Source of the DNA: Flavisolibacter longurius
GTDB taxonomy: Bacteria > Bacteroidota > Bacteroidia > Chitinophagales > Chitinophagaceae
DNA length: 64,000 bases
NCBI GenBank assembly: GCA_014163555.1
Contig: JACJGO010000017.1
Location: 62,001-126,000 of the forward strand
Reading direction: 5' to 3'
A program made the translations under genes and the position numbers. Positions 53,397-61,562 of this stretch are shown here, piece after piece. Below the pieces are notes generated by a model. It was not told the origin of the DNA, made no database searches, and worked only from the letters and a program-made list of their open reading frames with translations. The number at the start of each line of letters is the position of its first letter. The stretch's first letter is position 1.

Positions 53397-54320
53397 ATGA
53401 AAGAAGAATTTTCATTACGAATTGAAAATATTTCAAAATCCTATTCCAACGGCGTTAAAGCATTGAAGCATATTTCACTCACCATTGAACCCGGGATGTA
53501 CGGACTGCTTGGTCCCAATGGCGCAGGAAAATCTACATTGATGCGAACACTGGCCACCTTGCAGGAACCCGATGAAGGGAGCATTCATTTTGGCAAAATT
53601 GATGTGTTGAAGCAGAAAGAAGAATTGCAAAAAACGCTTGGCTATCTTCCACAGGATTTTGGACTGCACCCGAATGCCAGAGCCGAAGACCTGCTGAATT
53701 ATTTCGCGGTAATGAAAGGCATCAGGGAAAAAAGCTCCAGGCGGGAAGTGGTAGCGGCACTGTTAAAACAAACCAATTTGTGGAATGTCCGCAGGCAAAA
53801 GCTTGGAGGCTTTTCCGGGGGCATGAGACAACGGTTTGGCGTTGCCATTGCCATGCTGGGGAATCCAAAACTGATCATAGTAGATGAACCAACAGCCGGT
53901 CTTGATCCTGCCGAACGGGTTCGATTTCTCAATATGCTCAGTGAATTGGGCGAAAACAGCGTGGTCATACTTTCCACACACATTGTTGAAGATGTTTCAG
54001 AGTTGTGTACGCGAATGGCAGTGATCAATAAAGGCGAAATATTGCTGGAAACGGAACCATCAAAAGCAATTGAAGATCTGCAGGGCAAGGTTTGGCGGAA
54101 GGTTATCCATAAAAATGAAATAATAAAATTGGAGCAGGACTATTTACTTCTATCCACCAAACTTTTGAGCGGACGCAGGGTAATTCATATCTACAACGAA
54201 GGTTTCCCCGAAGGTGATTTCGAACCCATTCCTCCTGATCTGGAAGATGTGTATTTCTATGTGATCAGTCAACACAACAGGAACAAGATTGTACCCGAAA
54301 GGCAGGAGGTAGCAAGATGA
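53397..54320 (+). CDS. ABC transporter ATP-binding protein
   Basis: This 307-residue ATPase has Walker A Gly-Pro-Asn-Gly-Ala-Gly-Lys-Ser-Thr (residues 39-47), signature Phe-Ser-Gly-Gly-Met-Arg-Gln-Arg, Walker B Leu-Ile-Ile-Val-Asp-Glu-Pro and the H-loop Leu-Ser-Thr-His. A short C-terminal extension follows the ATPase core. It overlaps the permease gene by four bases (ATGA). It is divergent from the LytTR system by 292 bases, in which I found no clear terminator or promoter. Confidence 0.95.
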   Translation: MKEEFSLRIENISKSYSNGVKALKHISLTIEPGMYGLLGPNGAGKSTLMRTLATLQEPDEGSIHFGKIDVLKQKEELQKTLGYLPQDFGLHPNARAEDLLNYFAVMKGIREKSSRREVVAALLKQTNLWNVRRQKLGGFSGGMRQRFGVAIAMLGNPKLIIVDEPTAGLDPAERVRFLNMLSELGENSVVILSTHIVEDVSELCTRMAVINKGEILLETEPSKAIEDLQGKVWRKVIHKNEIIKLEQDYLLLSTKLLSGRRVIHIYNEGFPEGDFEPIPPDLEDVYFYVISQHNRNKIVPERQEVAR

Positions 54321-57300
54321 AACTTCTGGAAACATTGAGATACGAGCTGTGCTACCAGTTACGCAGTGTCGCCACTCTATTTTATTTCATACTGCTTTTG
54401 GTACTTAGCTTCCTGATGTCAGCAATCTTCGTGGACGAGCCCCTGGCAGGCGGCTATTTCTCCAATGCACCTTATATGGTGACCAAGGTCTCTCTCATTA
54501 CATTTTTTTTCCTGGGCCCGTTGACCCTTGCATCCTTTGCAGGCAATGCAGCTGCACGGGATTTTGAAACCAGGATGGATTCCCTTCTCTATGCTGCCCC
54601 CATTCCCCGGCATGTGTATCTCGGTGGCCGGTTCTTGGCTGCTTTTCTATTGGGTTCGTTCGTAATGATGGCTGTTCCCATTGGGGTTTTGGCGGCTGCA
54701 TTTTTTCCGCTGCAACATGCAGAACTGGTAGGACCGTTGCATCCTGCTGCTTATCTAAGTACCTATTTTTTGCTGCTGCTGCCCAATACCTTCATAATTG
54801 TGGCCTTTATGTTTGCTGTTGCTATCCTGAATAGAAGAGGTATGCTGAGCTACCTGGTAACAATCATCGTTGCTGTAGTGGTTATTGCGAGCTGGCAGTT
54901 GCTGGGCCAACAAGAAGGCAACTGGGTGTGGGCAAACCTTACAGACCCATTGGGTCTATCCATCATCATGGAGGTGAAGCCGGGTTGGTCTGCAAACCAA
55001 AAAAATACACTGTTGCCAGGCATGCTTCGTTCAACACTCTTAAACCGAGCGCTGTGGCTCACCCTATCCGCAGCAATCTTGCTGCTCACTAACGTACGAT
55101 TTAAAACCGCAACCATTTCAACGAAGGATAAAAAAGCAGTGAAGAGGGGGAAAGAAGTTGAAACCCTGGCCTTTGAAAATATCCAGGTTTACCAAACGGC
55201 GGAGATCACAATTCCGCATGTTTCCAAACGCTTCGATCTGTCAACCCACCTCCAGCAACTATCAACAATTACAAAAGAATCGTTCAAATTGATCGCATAT
55301 GGCTGGGGATGGAAGGCAGTGGCTTGTATGTTTTTGTTTGTAGTGTTAACCGGCACCATGTGGTTTTCGGATTACTATGACATTCCGGAATTGCCGGTAA
55401 CTGGAAACCTGCTGGCTACTTTGGAAAATGTAAAAGATCATGGCGTCTGGCTGATCATTCCGATGCTTATCATTTATTATGCAGGGGCGCTTGTCTGGCG
55501 TGAACGAGATGCAAGGCTAAACGATATCATTGGGGCCGCACCGGTGCCGGTTTGGGTTTCATTTGCCGGAAAATTCGCAGGAATGTTGTTAGCATTGATG
55601 GTGATGCAATTGTTTTTGATGATTGCTGGAATTTTGCTTCAGGTAAGATTAGGTTATTATAATTTCCAGATTCCGGTATATATAAAAATTCTGTTTGGAT
55701 TACGACTTGCCGACTATGTCTTGCTGGCAGTTCTTGCTTTTGCCTTGCACGTCATCATCAACCAGAAGTACCTGGCCAACCTGATCGCCGTGTTGTTTTA
55801 TCTTTTCACCCTGTTTGGGCCGGACCTCGGTATTGAATCGGGGTTGCTGCTGTACGGGTCGGACCCAGGCTGGTCTTACTCGGACCTAAGAGGACTAAGT
55901 CCTTTCATGCTACCATGGCTGTATTTCAAAATGTATTGGGGTGCATGGGCAGTGTTACTGGTGGTTTTGACCATGTTGCTGTGGCCTTGGGGAACAGAGA
56001 ATGGTTTTCTGAAAAGATGGCAACAGGGCATTCGAAAAAGCAATCCTAGCCTTAAACTATTCGCTGGTATTTCTGTACTGATGATTTTGGTTTTAGGAGG
56101 ATTCATTCACTACAACACACATGTGCTCTATCCGCAAACCGGTGCTTTGGAAGCGTTAGAATGGAAGGCGGCTTATGAAAAGAAATACGGAAAGTATAGT
56201 GACCGTCCACAACCCATCATAACCCGTGTAAAACTTCAGGTTGATATCTATCCCGATGAGGGCACTGCAGCTTTCAAGGGAATGTATGTATTGGTAAATA
56301 AAACCGGGGTGAAAATTGATACGCTATTTTTATCCACTTCACCGGAAGTGGAACATCATACACTTGGTTGGAGTCGGTCGCTTAAATCACAGGTGGTGGA
56401 CGAAGAGCTCGATTTCAGGATGTATCTACTCGAAAATCCAATCCTACCCGGCGATTCCCTCCAGCTTGCCTTTTATGTTTCGTATGATCCAAAGGGATTT
56501 CCAAACAATGGGATGCCTACAACTGTTGTGAAAAACGGTACGTATTTCGACGATTCCTGGTTGCCCGCAATTGGTTACCTGAACAGCAGGCAAATTTTCA
56601 ATGCCAATGACCGTAAAGCACAAGGGCTACAACCGAAGTCATTTCTTGAATCGGATGTTGTGTCCTATGCACAGCAACGCGTAGCGTTTGAAGCGATTGT
56701 TGGAACGGAGAAAGGGCAGACAGCAGTAGCGCCGGGAAGATTGGTAAAAAGCTGGACAGAGAAAGACCGCAGTTATTACCATTACATGACTGAAAATGGC
56801 GTCAACTATAAACTGGCCTTCTTTTCTTCGGCCTATGATGTGCACAAGGCACAATATAAACCCGACAGTGGACAGGTTGTTGCTATCAGCCTTTTACACC
56901 ATCCCGAACACACCCACAACCTTGACCGTATGATTCGGGGCGTGCAGGCATCATTCAATTACCTGACCGGTACATTCGGAAAATATCCGCATAGTGAAAT
57001 CCGGTTCACGGAAGTGCCGGGGTACAACAAAGGACTGCACGCTTACCCCACGACTATTTTTTACCGTGAAGGATTCGCACATCTGAAGCCTGAAGAAGAT
57101 CCAAGAGGAATTGACATTGTATTTGCGACTATAGCACATGAGGTGTCACATCAATGGTGGGGGCATCAGGTTTCGCCTGCTCCCATCAAAGGAGCAGCAT
57201 TGATCACTGAATCGCTGGCGTGGTTTTCTGCTTTTGAGATTGTGGAAGAAGCACTGGGTAAGGTTGCCTTTCAAACATTGATCGACCTGGCCAGGGATGA

Positions 57301-57916
57301 TTATTTCAGTCCCCAGGAAAGAGACGCTGATCCCTTGCTGCAAGCCAGCCAGACAAGTCTGATTTATCGCAAAGGACCTTTGGCACTCTATGCATTGAGA
57401 GAGTATATCGGAAAAGAAAAAGTAAGACTTGGATTGCAAAACTTTTTCAGGAAATACAGCGCCGTACCTACGGCAAGGCCTGTGCCTTCAGATCTGAACA
57501 GGGAATTACACGCTGTAACGCCAGATTCGATGAAGTATCTGTTACACGATCTTTTTGCAGCCAATACTTTCTGGGATTTGAAACCGGTAAGCGTTATCGC
57601 TTCAGAAATAGGAGGAGGCAAATGGAAGGTGAAGCTGGATGTAAAAGCAAGGAAATATATTGTTGATAAGAAAGGGGCTGAAACAGATATTCCAATGAAC
57701 GACTGGATTCAGGTCGGGGTTTATGGTCAGCCTGGAGAAACGAAAGCTGGTAAGAGTTTATACATGCAGCATCACCAGATTCGTTCGGAGGTGCAACGAA
57801 TAGAAATTGAAGTCACTGGTAAACCAGCTTTAGCCGGTATTGATCCCAATACTTTGCTGATGGATGTAGTGAATTACGATAATGTAACTGGGGTGCAGAT
57901 TCAGCCACATAAATGA
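54317..57916 (+). CDS. ABC permease fused to an M1-family aminopeptidase
   Basis: This 1199-residue protein has about twelve membrane helices in the first 600 residues, in two blocks. A periplasmic gluzincin domain follows, with His941-Glu942-Val-Ser-His945-Gln-Trp-Trp-Gly. The third zinc ligand is Glu965 in Ile-Thr-Glu-Ser. This is the ABC permease/M1 peptidase type known from several phyla. It probably exports something and trims a peptide, or degrades peptides at the membrane. It is coupled to the ATPase gene. Confidence 0.92.
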   Translation: MKLLETLRYELCYQLRSVATLFYFILLLVLSFLMSAIFVDEPLAGGYFSNAPYMVTKVSLITFFFLGPLTLASFAGNAAARDFETRMDSLLYAAPIPRHVYLGGRFLAAFLLGSFVMMAVPIGVLAAAFFPLQHAELVGPLHPAAYLSTYFLLLLPNTFIIVAFMFAVAILNRRGMLSYLVTIIVAVVVIASWQLLGQQEGNWVWANLTDPLGLSIIMEVKPGWSANQKNTLLPGMLRSTLLNRALWLTLSAAILLLTNVRFKTATISTKDKKAVKRGKEVETLAFENIQVYQTAEITIPHVSKRFDLSTHLQQLSTITKESFKLIAYGWGWKAVACMFLFVVLTGTMWFSDYYDIPELPVTGNLLATLENVKDHGVWLIIPMLIIYYAGALVWRERDARLNDIIGAAPVPVWVSFAGKFAGMLLALMVMQLFLMIAGILLQVRLGYYNFQIPVYIKILFGLRLADYVLLAVLAFALHVIINQKYLANLIAVLFYLFTLFGPDLGIESGLLLYGSDPGWSYSDLRGLSPFMLPWLYFKMYWGAWAVLLVVLTMLLWPWGTENGFLKRWQQGIRKSNPSLKLFAGISVLMILVLGGFIHYNTHVLYPQTGALEALEWKAAYEKKYGKYSDRPQPIITRVKLQVDIYPDEGTAAFKGMYVLVNKTGVKIDTLFLSTSPEVEHHTLGWSRSLKSQVVDEELDFRMYLLENPILPGDSLQLAFYVSYDPKGFPNNGMPTTVVKNGTYFDDSWLPAIGYLNSRQIFNANDRKAQGLQPKSFLESDVVSYAQQRVAFEAIVGTEKGQTAVAPGRLVKSWTEKDRSYYHYMTENGVNYKLAFFSSAYDVHKAQYKPDSGQVVAISLLHHPEHTHNLDRMIRGVQASFNYLTGTFGKYPHSEIRFTEVPGYNKGLHAYPTTIFYREGFAHLKPEEDPRGIDIVFATIAHEVSHQWWGHQVSPAPIKGAALITESLAWFSAFEIVEEALGKVAFQTLIDLARDDYFSPQERDADPLLQASQTSLIYRKGPLALYALREYIGKEKVRLGLQNFFRKYSAVPTARPVPSDLNRELHAVTPDSMKYLLHDLFAANTFWDLKPVSVIASEIGGGKWKVKLDVKARKYIVDKKGAETDIPMNDWIQVGVYGQPGETKAGKSLYMQHHQIRSEVQRIEIEVTGKPALAGIDPNTLLMDVVNYDNVTGVQIQPHK

Positions 57917-58049
57917 CCAACATTGCCTTTACTATTCTGATTCTGTTTTGAAAAGCAGGTAAGAACTTTTCAATAATTTGCCCGGCAACTTATTAAGCTG
58001 CATATTTTACCTTTCCTTCTTCGTTTTTCTAACTTAATTTAAATTGATA

Positions 58050-58085
58050 CTGAAAACAACAAAGGCTCACATTTGTGAGCCTTTG
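58050..58085 (-). terminator. Rho-independent terminator of the tRNA-Leu fragment
   Basis: CAAAGGCTCAC (58060-58070) pairs with GTGAGCCTTTG (58075-58085) around ATTT. On the minus strand it is followed by TTGTTTTC. It lies about 20 bases past the 3' end of the tRNA fragment, as expected for the original tRNA transcript. Confidence 0.7.
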
Positions 58086-58103
58086 AAAAAAACGGTAAGT
58101 AAG

Positions 58104-58158
58104 TGCCCCGGATCGGACTTGAACCGATACGGCCATTGCTGGCCACAGGATTTTAAGC
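58104..58158 (-). other. 3' fragment of tRNA-Leu(UAA); attachment half-site
   Basis: On the minus strand this reads from the anticodon loop CTTAAAA (anticodon UAA) through a long type-II variable arm (GGCC...GGCC) and a T-stem (ATCGG/CCGAT with loop TTCAAGT). It ends with the acceptor strand CCGGGGC and discriminator A. The D arm and the 5' acceptor strand are missing, and the anticodon stem pairs only partly with the DNA to its right. A transcribable tRNA is therefore absent here. With the tyrosine recombinase 190 bases away, it is best read as the displaced host 3' end left at an element junction. Confidence 0.8.
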
Positions 58159-58167
58159 ACTGCGGAT

Positions 58168-58237
58168 AACTTAACTCCGTTTAACTTGCTTTATCTTATT
58201 TTAACTTAAGTCATTGATTTTCAATTTAATGAAGAAA
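58168..58237 (+). repeat. AACTT-type short repeats, possible integrase arm sites
   Basis: The stretch between the tRNA fragment and the integrase gene contains several TTAACT/TAACTT words (near 58170, 58180, 58201 and 58231). Clustered short repeats just inside an element end are typical of arm-type sites for a recombinase or directionality factor. The assignment is tentative. Confidence 0.35.
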
Positions 58238-58347
58238 AACGCCTAACTTGGCTGAACCTCGCCAAACGGTCATTAACTGTGAGATGTTTGCAAATCTGTT
58301 TGCAAATTTTGGTGGAAAGTGAATTGTGAAAAAGAAAATCAACAGTT

Positions 58348-59688
58348 ATGAATACTACCTACAGTGTGATTCTCGACAAAAGAAGAGTCAAGCAGAAATC
58401 AGGTACTTACCCCCTGAAATTGCAAGTTATCTTCAACCGGAAGCCAAAACTCTATCAAACGATCTTTCACCTGAGTGAGGCAGACTACCAAAAAATGTCT
58501 TCTCCCCGGATCAACAGCGAGCTGCAAAAGATTAAAGATGCAACCAAACAGCTTTTGCGGGAGGTGGAGGATTTCGTTGAAAGCCTAAACACCTTCACGT
58601 TCTTTCAATTTGAACGTGATTTTGTGAATCACAATGAACTCCTCAAACCACGGCGCAACATCAAAGAGCCAAAGGACACTCACCCAAAAGACGAATTTGA
58701 GTTTTCGCCCTATTACAAACGCTTTCCTCTTCTCCAGGAAAGGAACCTTGCGCCGGGAACGATTGCTACGGTATTTCTTTCATGCATCAAAAGTTTGATA
58801 AGGGAGGAGCGGATTGGAACCGCCCTTGCATACAGAGACGCCTATAGTTCCATCTTCCAGTTCGGCGGAAATCCTCTTTTCTCCGAAGTGACAGTTAGCT
58901 TCCTCAACCGTTATGAACAGTGGATGCTAAAGAAGGGGAGTAACCGGACAACCGTTGGCATAAAACTGAGAAATCTACGGGCTGTTTTTAATGAAGCCAT
59001 CAGCATGGGTATGATTAAAAAAGAAAAGTGTTACCCCTTTGGAAAGAGAAAGTATCAGATTCCAACGGGTAAGAACGTCAAGAAAGCACTCAGTCAGGAG
59101 GTTATTCGGCAACTATATTTCTATGAGCCGGAGTCGGACAGCCTGCGAAAGGCAAAAGATTTCTGGTTCTTTTTTTATTTCGGTAACGGGATGAACCCGA
59201 AAGATTTGGTGTACCTGAAGTGGAAAGACCTGCATGGTGAATATTTTGTTTTTACAAGAGCCAAGACGGAACGCACCACCCGTACCGATCCCCGGCCTAT
59301 CACTGTTTACATTACGGAGGACATGAGGCGGATCATTGAATTGTATGGTACAAAGGACCGCCATTCTGATAATTACGTTTTCCCCATCATGAACAAAGAA
59401 CTGAATCCGCTTAAACAATACCAGAAAGTACCTGTTTTTACTAGGTTCGTCAATGATGGTATGAAAACCATCTGCGAGGAGTTAGGATTGGACAAAAAAG
59501 TGACAACGATTGTGTCCCGGCATTCTTTCAGCACCCAGCTTAAGCGTTCCGGTGTAAGTATCGAGTTCATTCAGGAGGCGTTGGGTCATACAGATAAGCG
59601 GACAACGGAGAACTACCTGGATAGTTTCGAAAATGAGATCAAAAAAGAATTTGCACTTAAGCTGATGGAGTTTAAAAGGGTATCATAG
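58348..59688 (+). CDS. Tyrosine recombinase (phage-type integrase)
   Basis: This 446-residue protein has an N-terminal arm-binding part, a SAM-like core-binding domain (around residues 125-220) and a C-terminal catalytic domain. The nucleophile is Tyr423 (Thr-Glu-Asn-Tyr-Leu), with Arg391 in Ser-Arg-His-Ser-Phe-Ser and His414 in Gly-His-Thr-Asp. The first catalytic arginine of the usual Gly-x-Arg-x-x-Glu-Leu is Asn (Gly-Met-Asn-Pro-Lys-Asp-Leu), and the first His of the HxxR box is Ile. Such changes are known in Bacteroidota recombinases (for example IntDOT). It faces away from the tRNA fragment, into the element. Confidence 0.92.
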   Translation: MNTTYSVILDKRRVKQKSGTYPLKLQVIFNRKPKLYQTIFHLSEADYQKMSSPRINSELQKIKDATKQLLREVEDFVESLNTFTFFQFERDFVNHNELLKPRRNIKEPKDTHPKDEFEFSPYYKRFPLLQERNLAPGTIATVFLSCIKSLIREERIGTALAYRDAYSSIFQFGGNPLFSEVTVSFLNRYEQWMLKKGSNRTTVGIKLRNLRAVFNEAISMGMIKKEKCYPFGKRKYQIPTGKNVKKALSQEVIRQLYFYEPESDSLRKAKDFWFFFYFGNGMNPKDLVYLKWKDLHGEYFVFTRAKTERTTRTDPRPITVYITEDMRRIIELYGTKDRHSDNYVFPIMNKELNPLKQYQKVPVFTRFVNDGMKTICEELGLDKKVTTIVSRHSFSTQLKRSGVSIEFIQEALGHTDKRTTENYLDSFENEIKKEFALKLMEFKRVS

Positions 59689-60107
59689 TGTGGCAGTGAC
59701 CCGGTTTTCGCCACGAATGACTACTTTAATGTCACCTTTTGCTAGCCGATGGACATTGAAAGGGGCTAAAAGCCTGGGCGCAGCACTTGTTTGTTCCGCA
59801 GGTAAAGATTTTACAGGCCGTGCACGACAACGGGAAAGTCTCCAAGCCGCAACTTTCTGACATCATCGGGCAGGGCAAAACTTCTGTAGTTAAGCATATT
59901 GTATCCCTCCGAAAAACCAGTGTGCTTTCCAGAGTCGGTTCGGATAAAGCCGGCCAGTGGGTGGTCAATCTTATTCCTGTCCTGGAAGCCTAAAGTGGGT
60001 GGTAAATGGTCAGAAAGGTTGTTCGTTTTGCCTATTAAAATTGACAGGCATTTTGATTGAAGGTGGGTGGTAAAGCGGGTGGTAAAACCGGAATATCGTT
60101 TTGCTGA
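59689..60107 (+). pseudogene. Decayed C-terminus of an AlbA/RecG-like DNA-binding protein
   Basis: Pieces in three frames resemble the C-terminus of AlbA_2/RecG-like ATP-binding proteins. Asp-Pro-Val-Phe-Ala-Thr-Asn-Asp-Tyr-Phe-Asn-Val-Thr-Phe (59698-59739) runs into a stop. A winged-helix piece (Val-Lys-Ile-Leu-Gln-Ala-Val-His to Ser-Asp-Lys-Ala-Gly-Gln-Trp, 59796-59966) has no ATG. Two Lys-Val-Gly-Gly-Lys pieces follow (59992-60060 and 60060-60107). The order is right for the family but the frames are broken. The last two pieces look like a duplicated linker. Confidence 0.55.
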
Positions 60108-60258
60108 TTAGGTCAAACTGCTTCCTAACGTCAGAAGAAAGGACTGGGTTGGTCTGTCCTGCTTTCTCGAGAAAAGGCAGTATCAAGTAACTGTACCCAT
60201 CAACTCTTACATTACAAACTCATCGCTATGGCTCAAATTTTCGTTGAGGGCATTTAAA

Positions 60259-60282
60259 GAAAAAGCCCCGCTAAGCGAGGCT
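60259..60282 (-). terminator. Rho-independent terminator
   Basis: GCCCCGC (60266-60272) and GCGAGGC (60276-60282) with a TAA loop. The minus strand continues into five T. It ends the minus-strand membrane protein/lipoprotein pair, eight bases past the stop at 60290. Confidence 0.75.
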
Positions 60283-60289
60283 TGATAAA

Positions 60290-60478
60290 TCAGTTTGTTT
60301 CCCGCTTGAACAACCCTTTTAGTATCATTACCAGTGCTATGATGAACGCCACAATCCCAAGGCCAAGAAGTACATCTGGCAGTACATCCACTTTCATCAG
60401 TTTAGCGACACTGCCTAACGTAGTGAGGACAATCGACAGTAGGAAGATCAGTACGCCTTTGTTTTGTTTCATGGTCAT
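60290..60478 (-). CDS. Small two-helix membrane protein
   Basis: This 62-residue protein has two hydrophobic stretches (residues 8-28 and 34-53) with a short polar turn (Lys-Leu-Met-Lys-Val-Asp-Val-Leu) and a basic C-terminus. Its start at 60478 overlaps the stop of the lipoprotein gene by one base (TAATG), so the two are translationally coupled. A second ATG at 60472 is possible. Function is unknown. Confidence 0.6.
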   Translation of the reverse strand: MTMKQNKGVLIFLLSIVLTTLGSVAKLMKVDVLPDVLLGLGIVAFIIALVMILKGLFKRETN

Positions 60479-61002
60479 TATTTTGAAGCGTTACAACTAC
60501 AGGCAATGGCAATTACGATGGAAACAGTCGGCTGCGTTGCCAGCGCTATACACGAAATAAAGCTATCGCAAAATTCGTCCGTTTCCGCCTTAAAGCAGGT
60601 GGAGAAACTTTCGCCGGCTTCCCGCTGGCAAAAGCCACTGCCACCATGGTTGAGCAGGGCGGTGCGCCCGCTAATGCGTTTCTGCCCATCCCTGATGTTG
60701 ATGGTAGCAATTTCATTGCCCTTCTGGATTTCCACCGTGGCGTTCTTCTCGTCGATGATATGGCGAGTAAACAGTACATCCCCCTTTTCACTGGTGGCAT
60801 AAATACGGTCAGGATTTCCTTTGAACTTTGCCATGTAGATCACCACCCCCTCTTTGCCGGTGGTGGTCTCGATTTGGGAAAGGTCAAGGCTGTCTTTGAC
60901 ACTGGCGTAGAGTTCACCGGCCAAGGGCATTTGTTTTGCGGGTTCCTGCTTTTTTTCGCAAGCCGCCAGCAGGAGGGCGGCAGAGATAAGTAAATAACGC
61001 AT
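60478..61002 (-). CDS. Lipoprotein with Cys-rich C-terminus
   Basis: This 174-residue protein starts at the ATG at 61002. The lipobox is Leu-Leu-Ala-Ala-Cys (Cys15). A beta-rich middle follows (Tyr-Met-Ala-Lys-Phe-Lys-Gly-Asn-Pro). The C-terminal 50 residues contain six cysteines (125, 136, 145, 151, 168, 170), including Gly-Phe-Cys-Gln-Arg, Ser-Thr-Cys-Phe-Lys and the tail Ile-Ala-Cys-Ser-Cys. The latter may form disulfides in the periplasm. I do not recognise a family. It is co-transcribed with the small membrane protein and is divergent from the XRE regulator. Confidence 0.6.
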   Translation of the reverse strand: MRYLLISAALLLAACEKKQEPAKQMPLAGELYASVKDSLDLSQIETTTGKEGVVIYMAKFKGNPDRIYATSEKGDVLFTRHIIDEKNATVEIQKGNEIATINIRDGQKRISGRTALLNHGGSGFCQREAGESFSTCFKAETDEFCDSFISCIALATQPTVSIVIAIACSCNASK

Positions 61003-61025
61003 AGGAGAAGTTTTAGAGAACAAAT

Positions 61026-61059
61026 GTAGTATTAAAACATTACAGTAGTATTAAAACAT
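61026..61059. promoter_or_regulatory. 15-bp direct repeat between divergent genes
   Basis: GTAGTATTAAAACAT occurs exactly at 61026-61040 and 61045-61059, spaced by 19 bases. It lies in the 92-base gap between the lipoprotein start and the XRE start. The two copies are on the same face of about two helical turns and could be XRE regulator sites. Confidence 0.5.
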
Positions 61060-61094
61060 GACATCTTATTTTTTTGAAACTCCTTTCTTGCAGG

Positions 61095-61310
61095 ATGGCT
61101 CAGTCTGATTATTTAATAAAACTTGGGGAGAAAATAGCAGAAAAGCGTACCACTGCTGGATTGAGCCAAAATGCGCTTGCCATCAAATGCGAAATGGATC
61201 GGCAGAATATGCATAAGATCGAAAAAGGAATGGTCAATATTTCCATGCTTACACTAAAGAAAATTGCGGATGCATTAAATATTTCAGCAAAGGAGTTATT
61301 GGATTTTTAA
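61095..61310 (+). CDS. XRE-family helix-turn-helix regulator
   Basis: This 71-residue protein is a single XRE HTH domain (Lys-Leu-Gly-Glu-Lys-Ile-Ala-Glu-Lys-Arg, Gly-Leu-Ser-Gln-Asn-Ala-Leu-Ala, Asn-Met-His-Lys-Ile-Glu-Lys-Gly). The short C-terminal helix ends Ala-Lys-Glu-Leu-Leu-Asp-Phe. The start at 61095 is preferred over a TTG at 61074. It probably controls the divergent lipoprotein operon and itself through the direct repeats. Confidence 0.85.
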   Translation: MAQSDYLIKLGEKIAEKRTTAGLSQNALAIKCEMDRQNMHKIEKGMVNISMLTLKKIADALNISAKELLDF

Positions 61311-61376
61311 AGCTTTCCACCCATCTAATAATGGCGTGGTAAAAGATTGGTTATTTCACCTAGATTCAAAAGATGA

Positions 61377-61403
61377 GCCCGCTATTTTTGCGGGTTTGTC
61401 TTT
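61377..61403 (+). terminator. Rho-independent terminator
   Basis: CCCGC (61378-61382) and GCGGG (61390-61394) with a TATTTTT loop, then TTTGTCTTTT. It ends the XRE gene. Confidence 0.75.
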
Positions 61404-61562
61404 TATACGACAAAGTAATCACAAGTTATCTTGTATTTGTTTGGGAAATTAATTGCAAACCATTTTTGCTACCGCCTACGTTAGCATTTTCTCATGTCAT
61501 TTCTAAGCTATTAAATCATTTACATATACATGGAGAAAAATGCAATTCATTACATTTATTGG

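Noticed and set aside
58104-58180. Intact tRNA-Leu gene
   Set aside because: The D arm and 5' acceptor strand are absent, and the right-hand DNA does not complete the anticodon stem.
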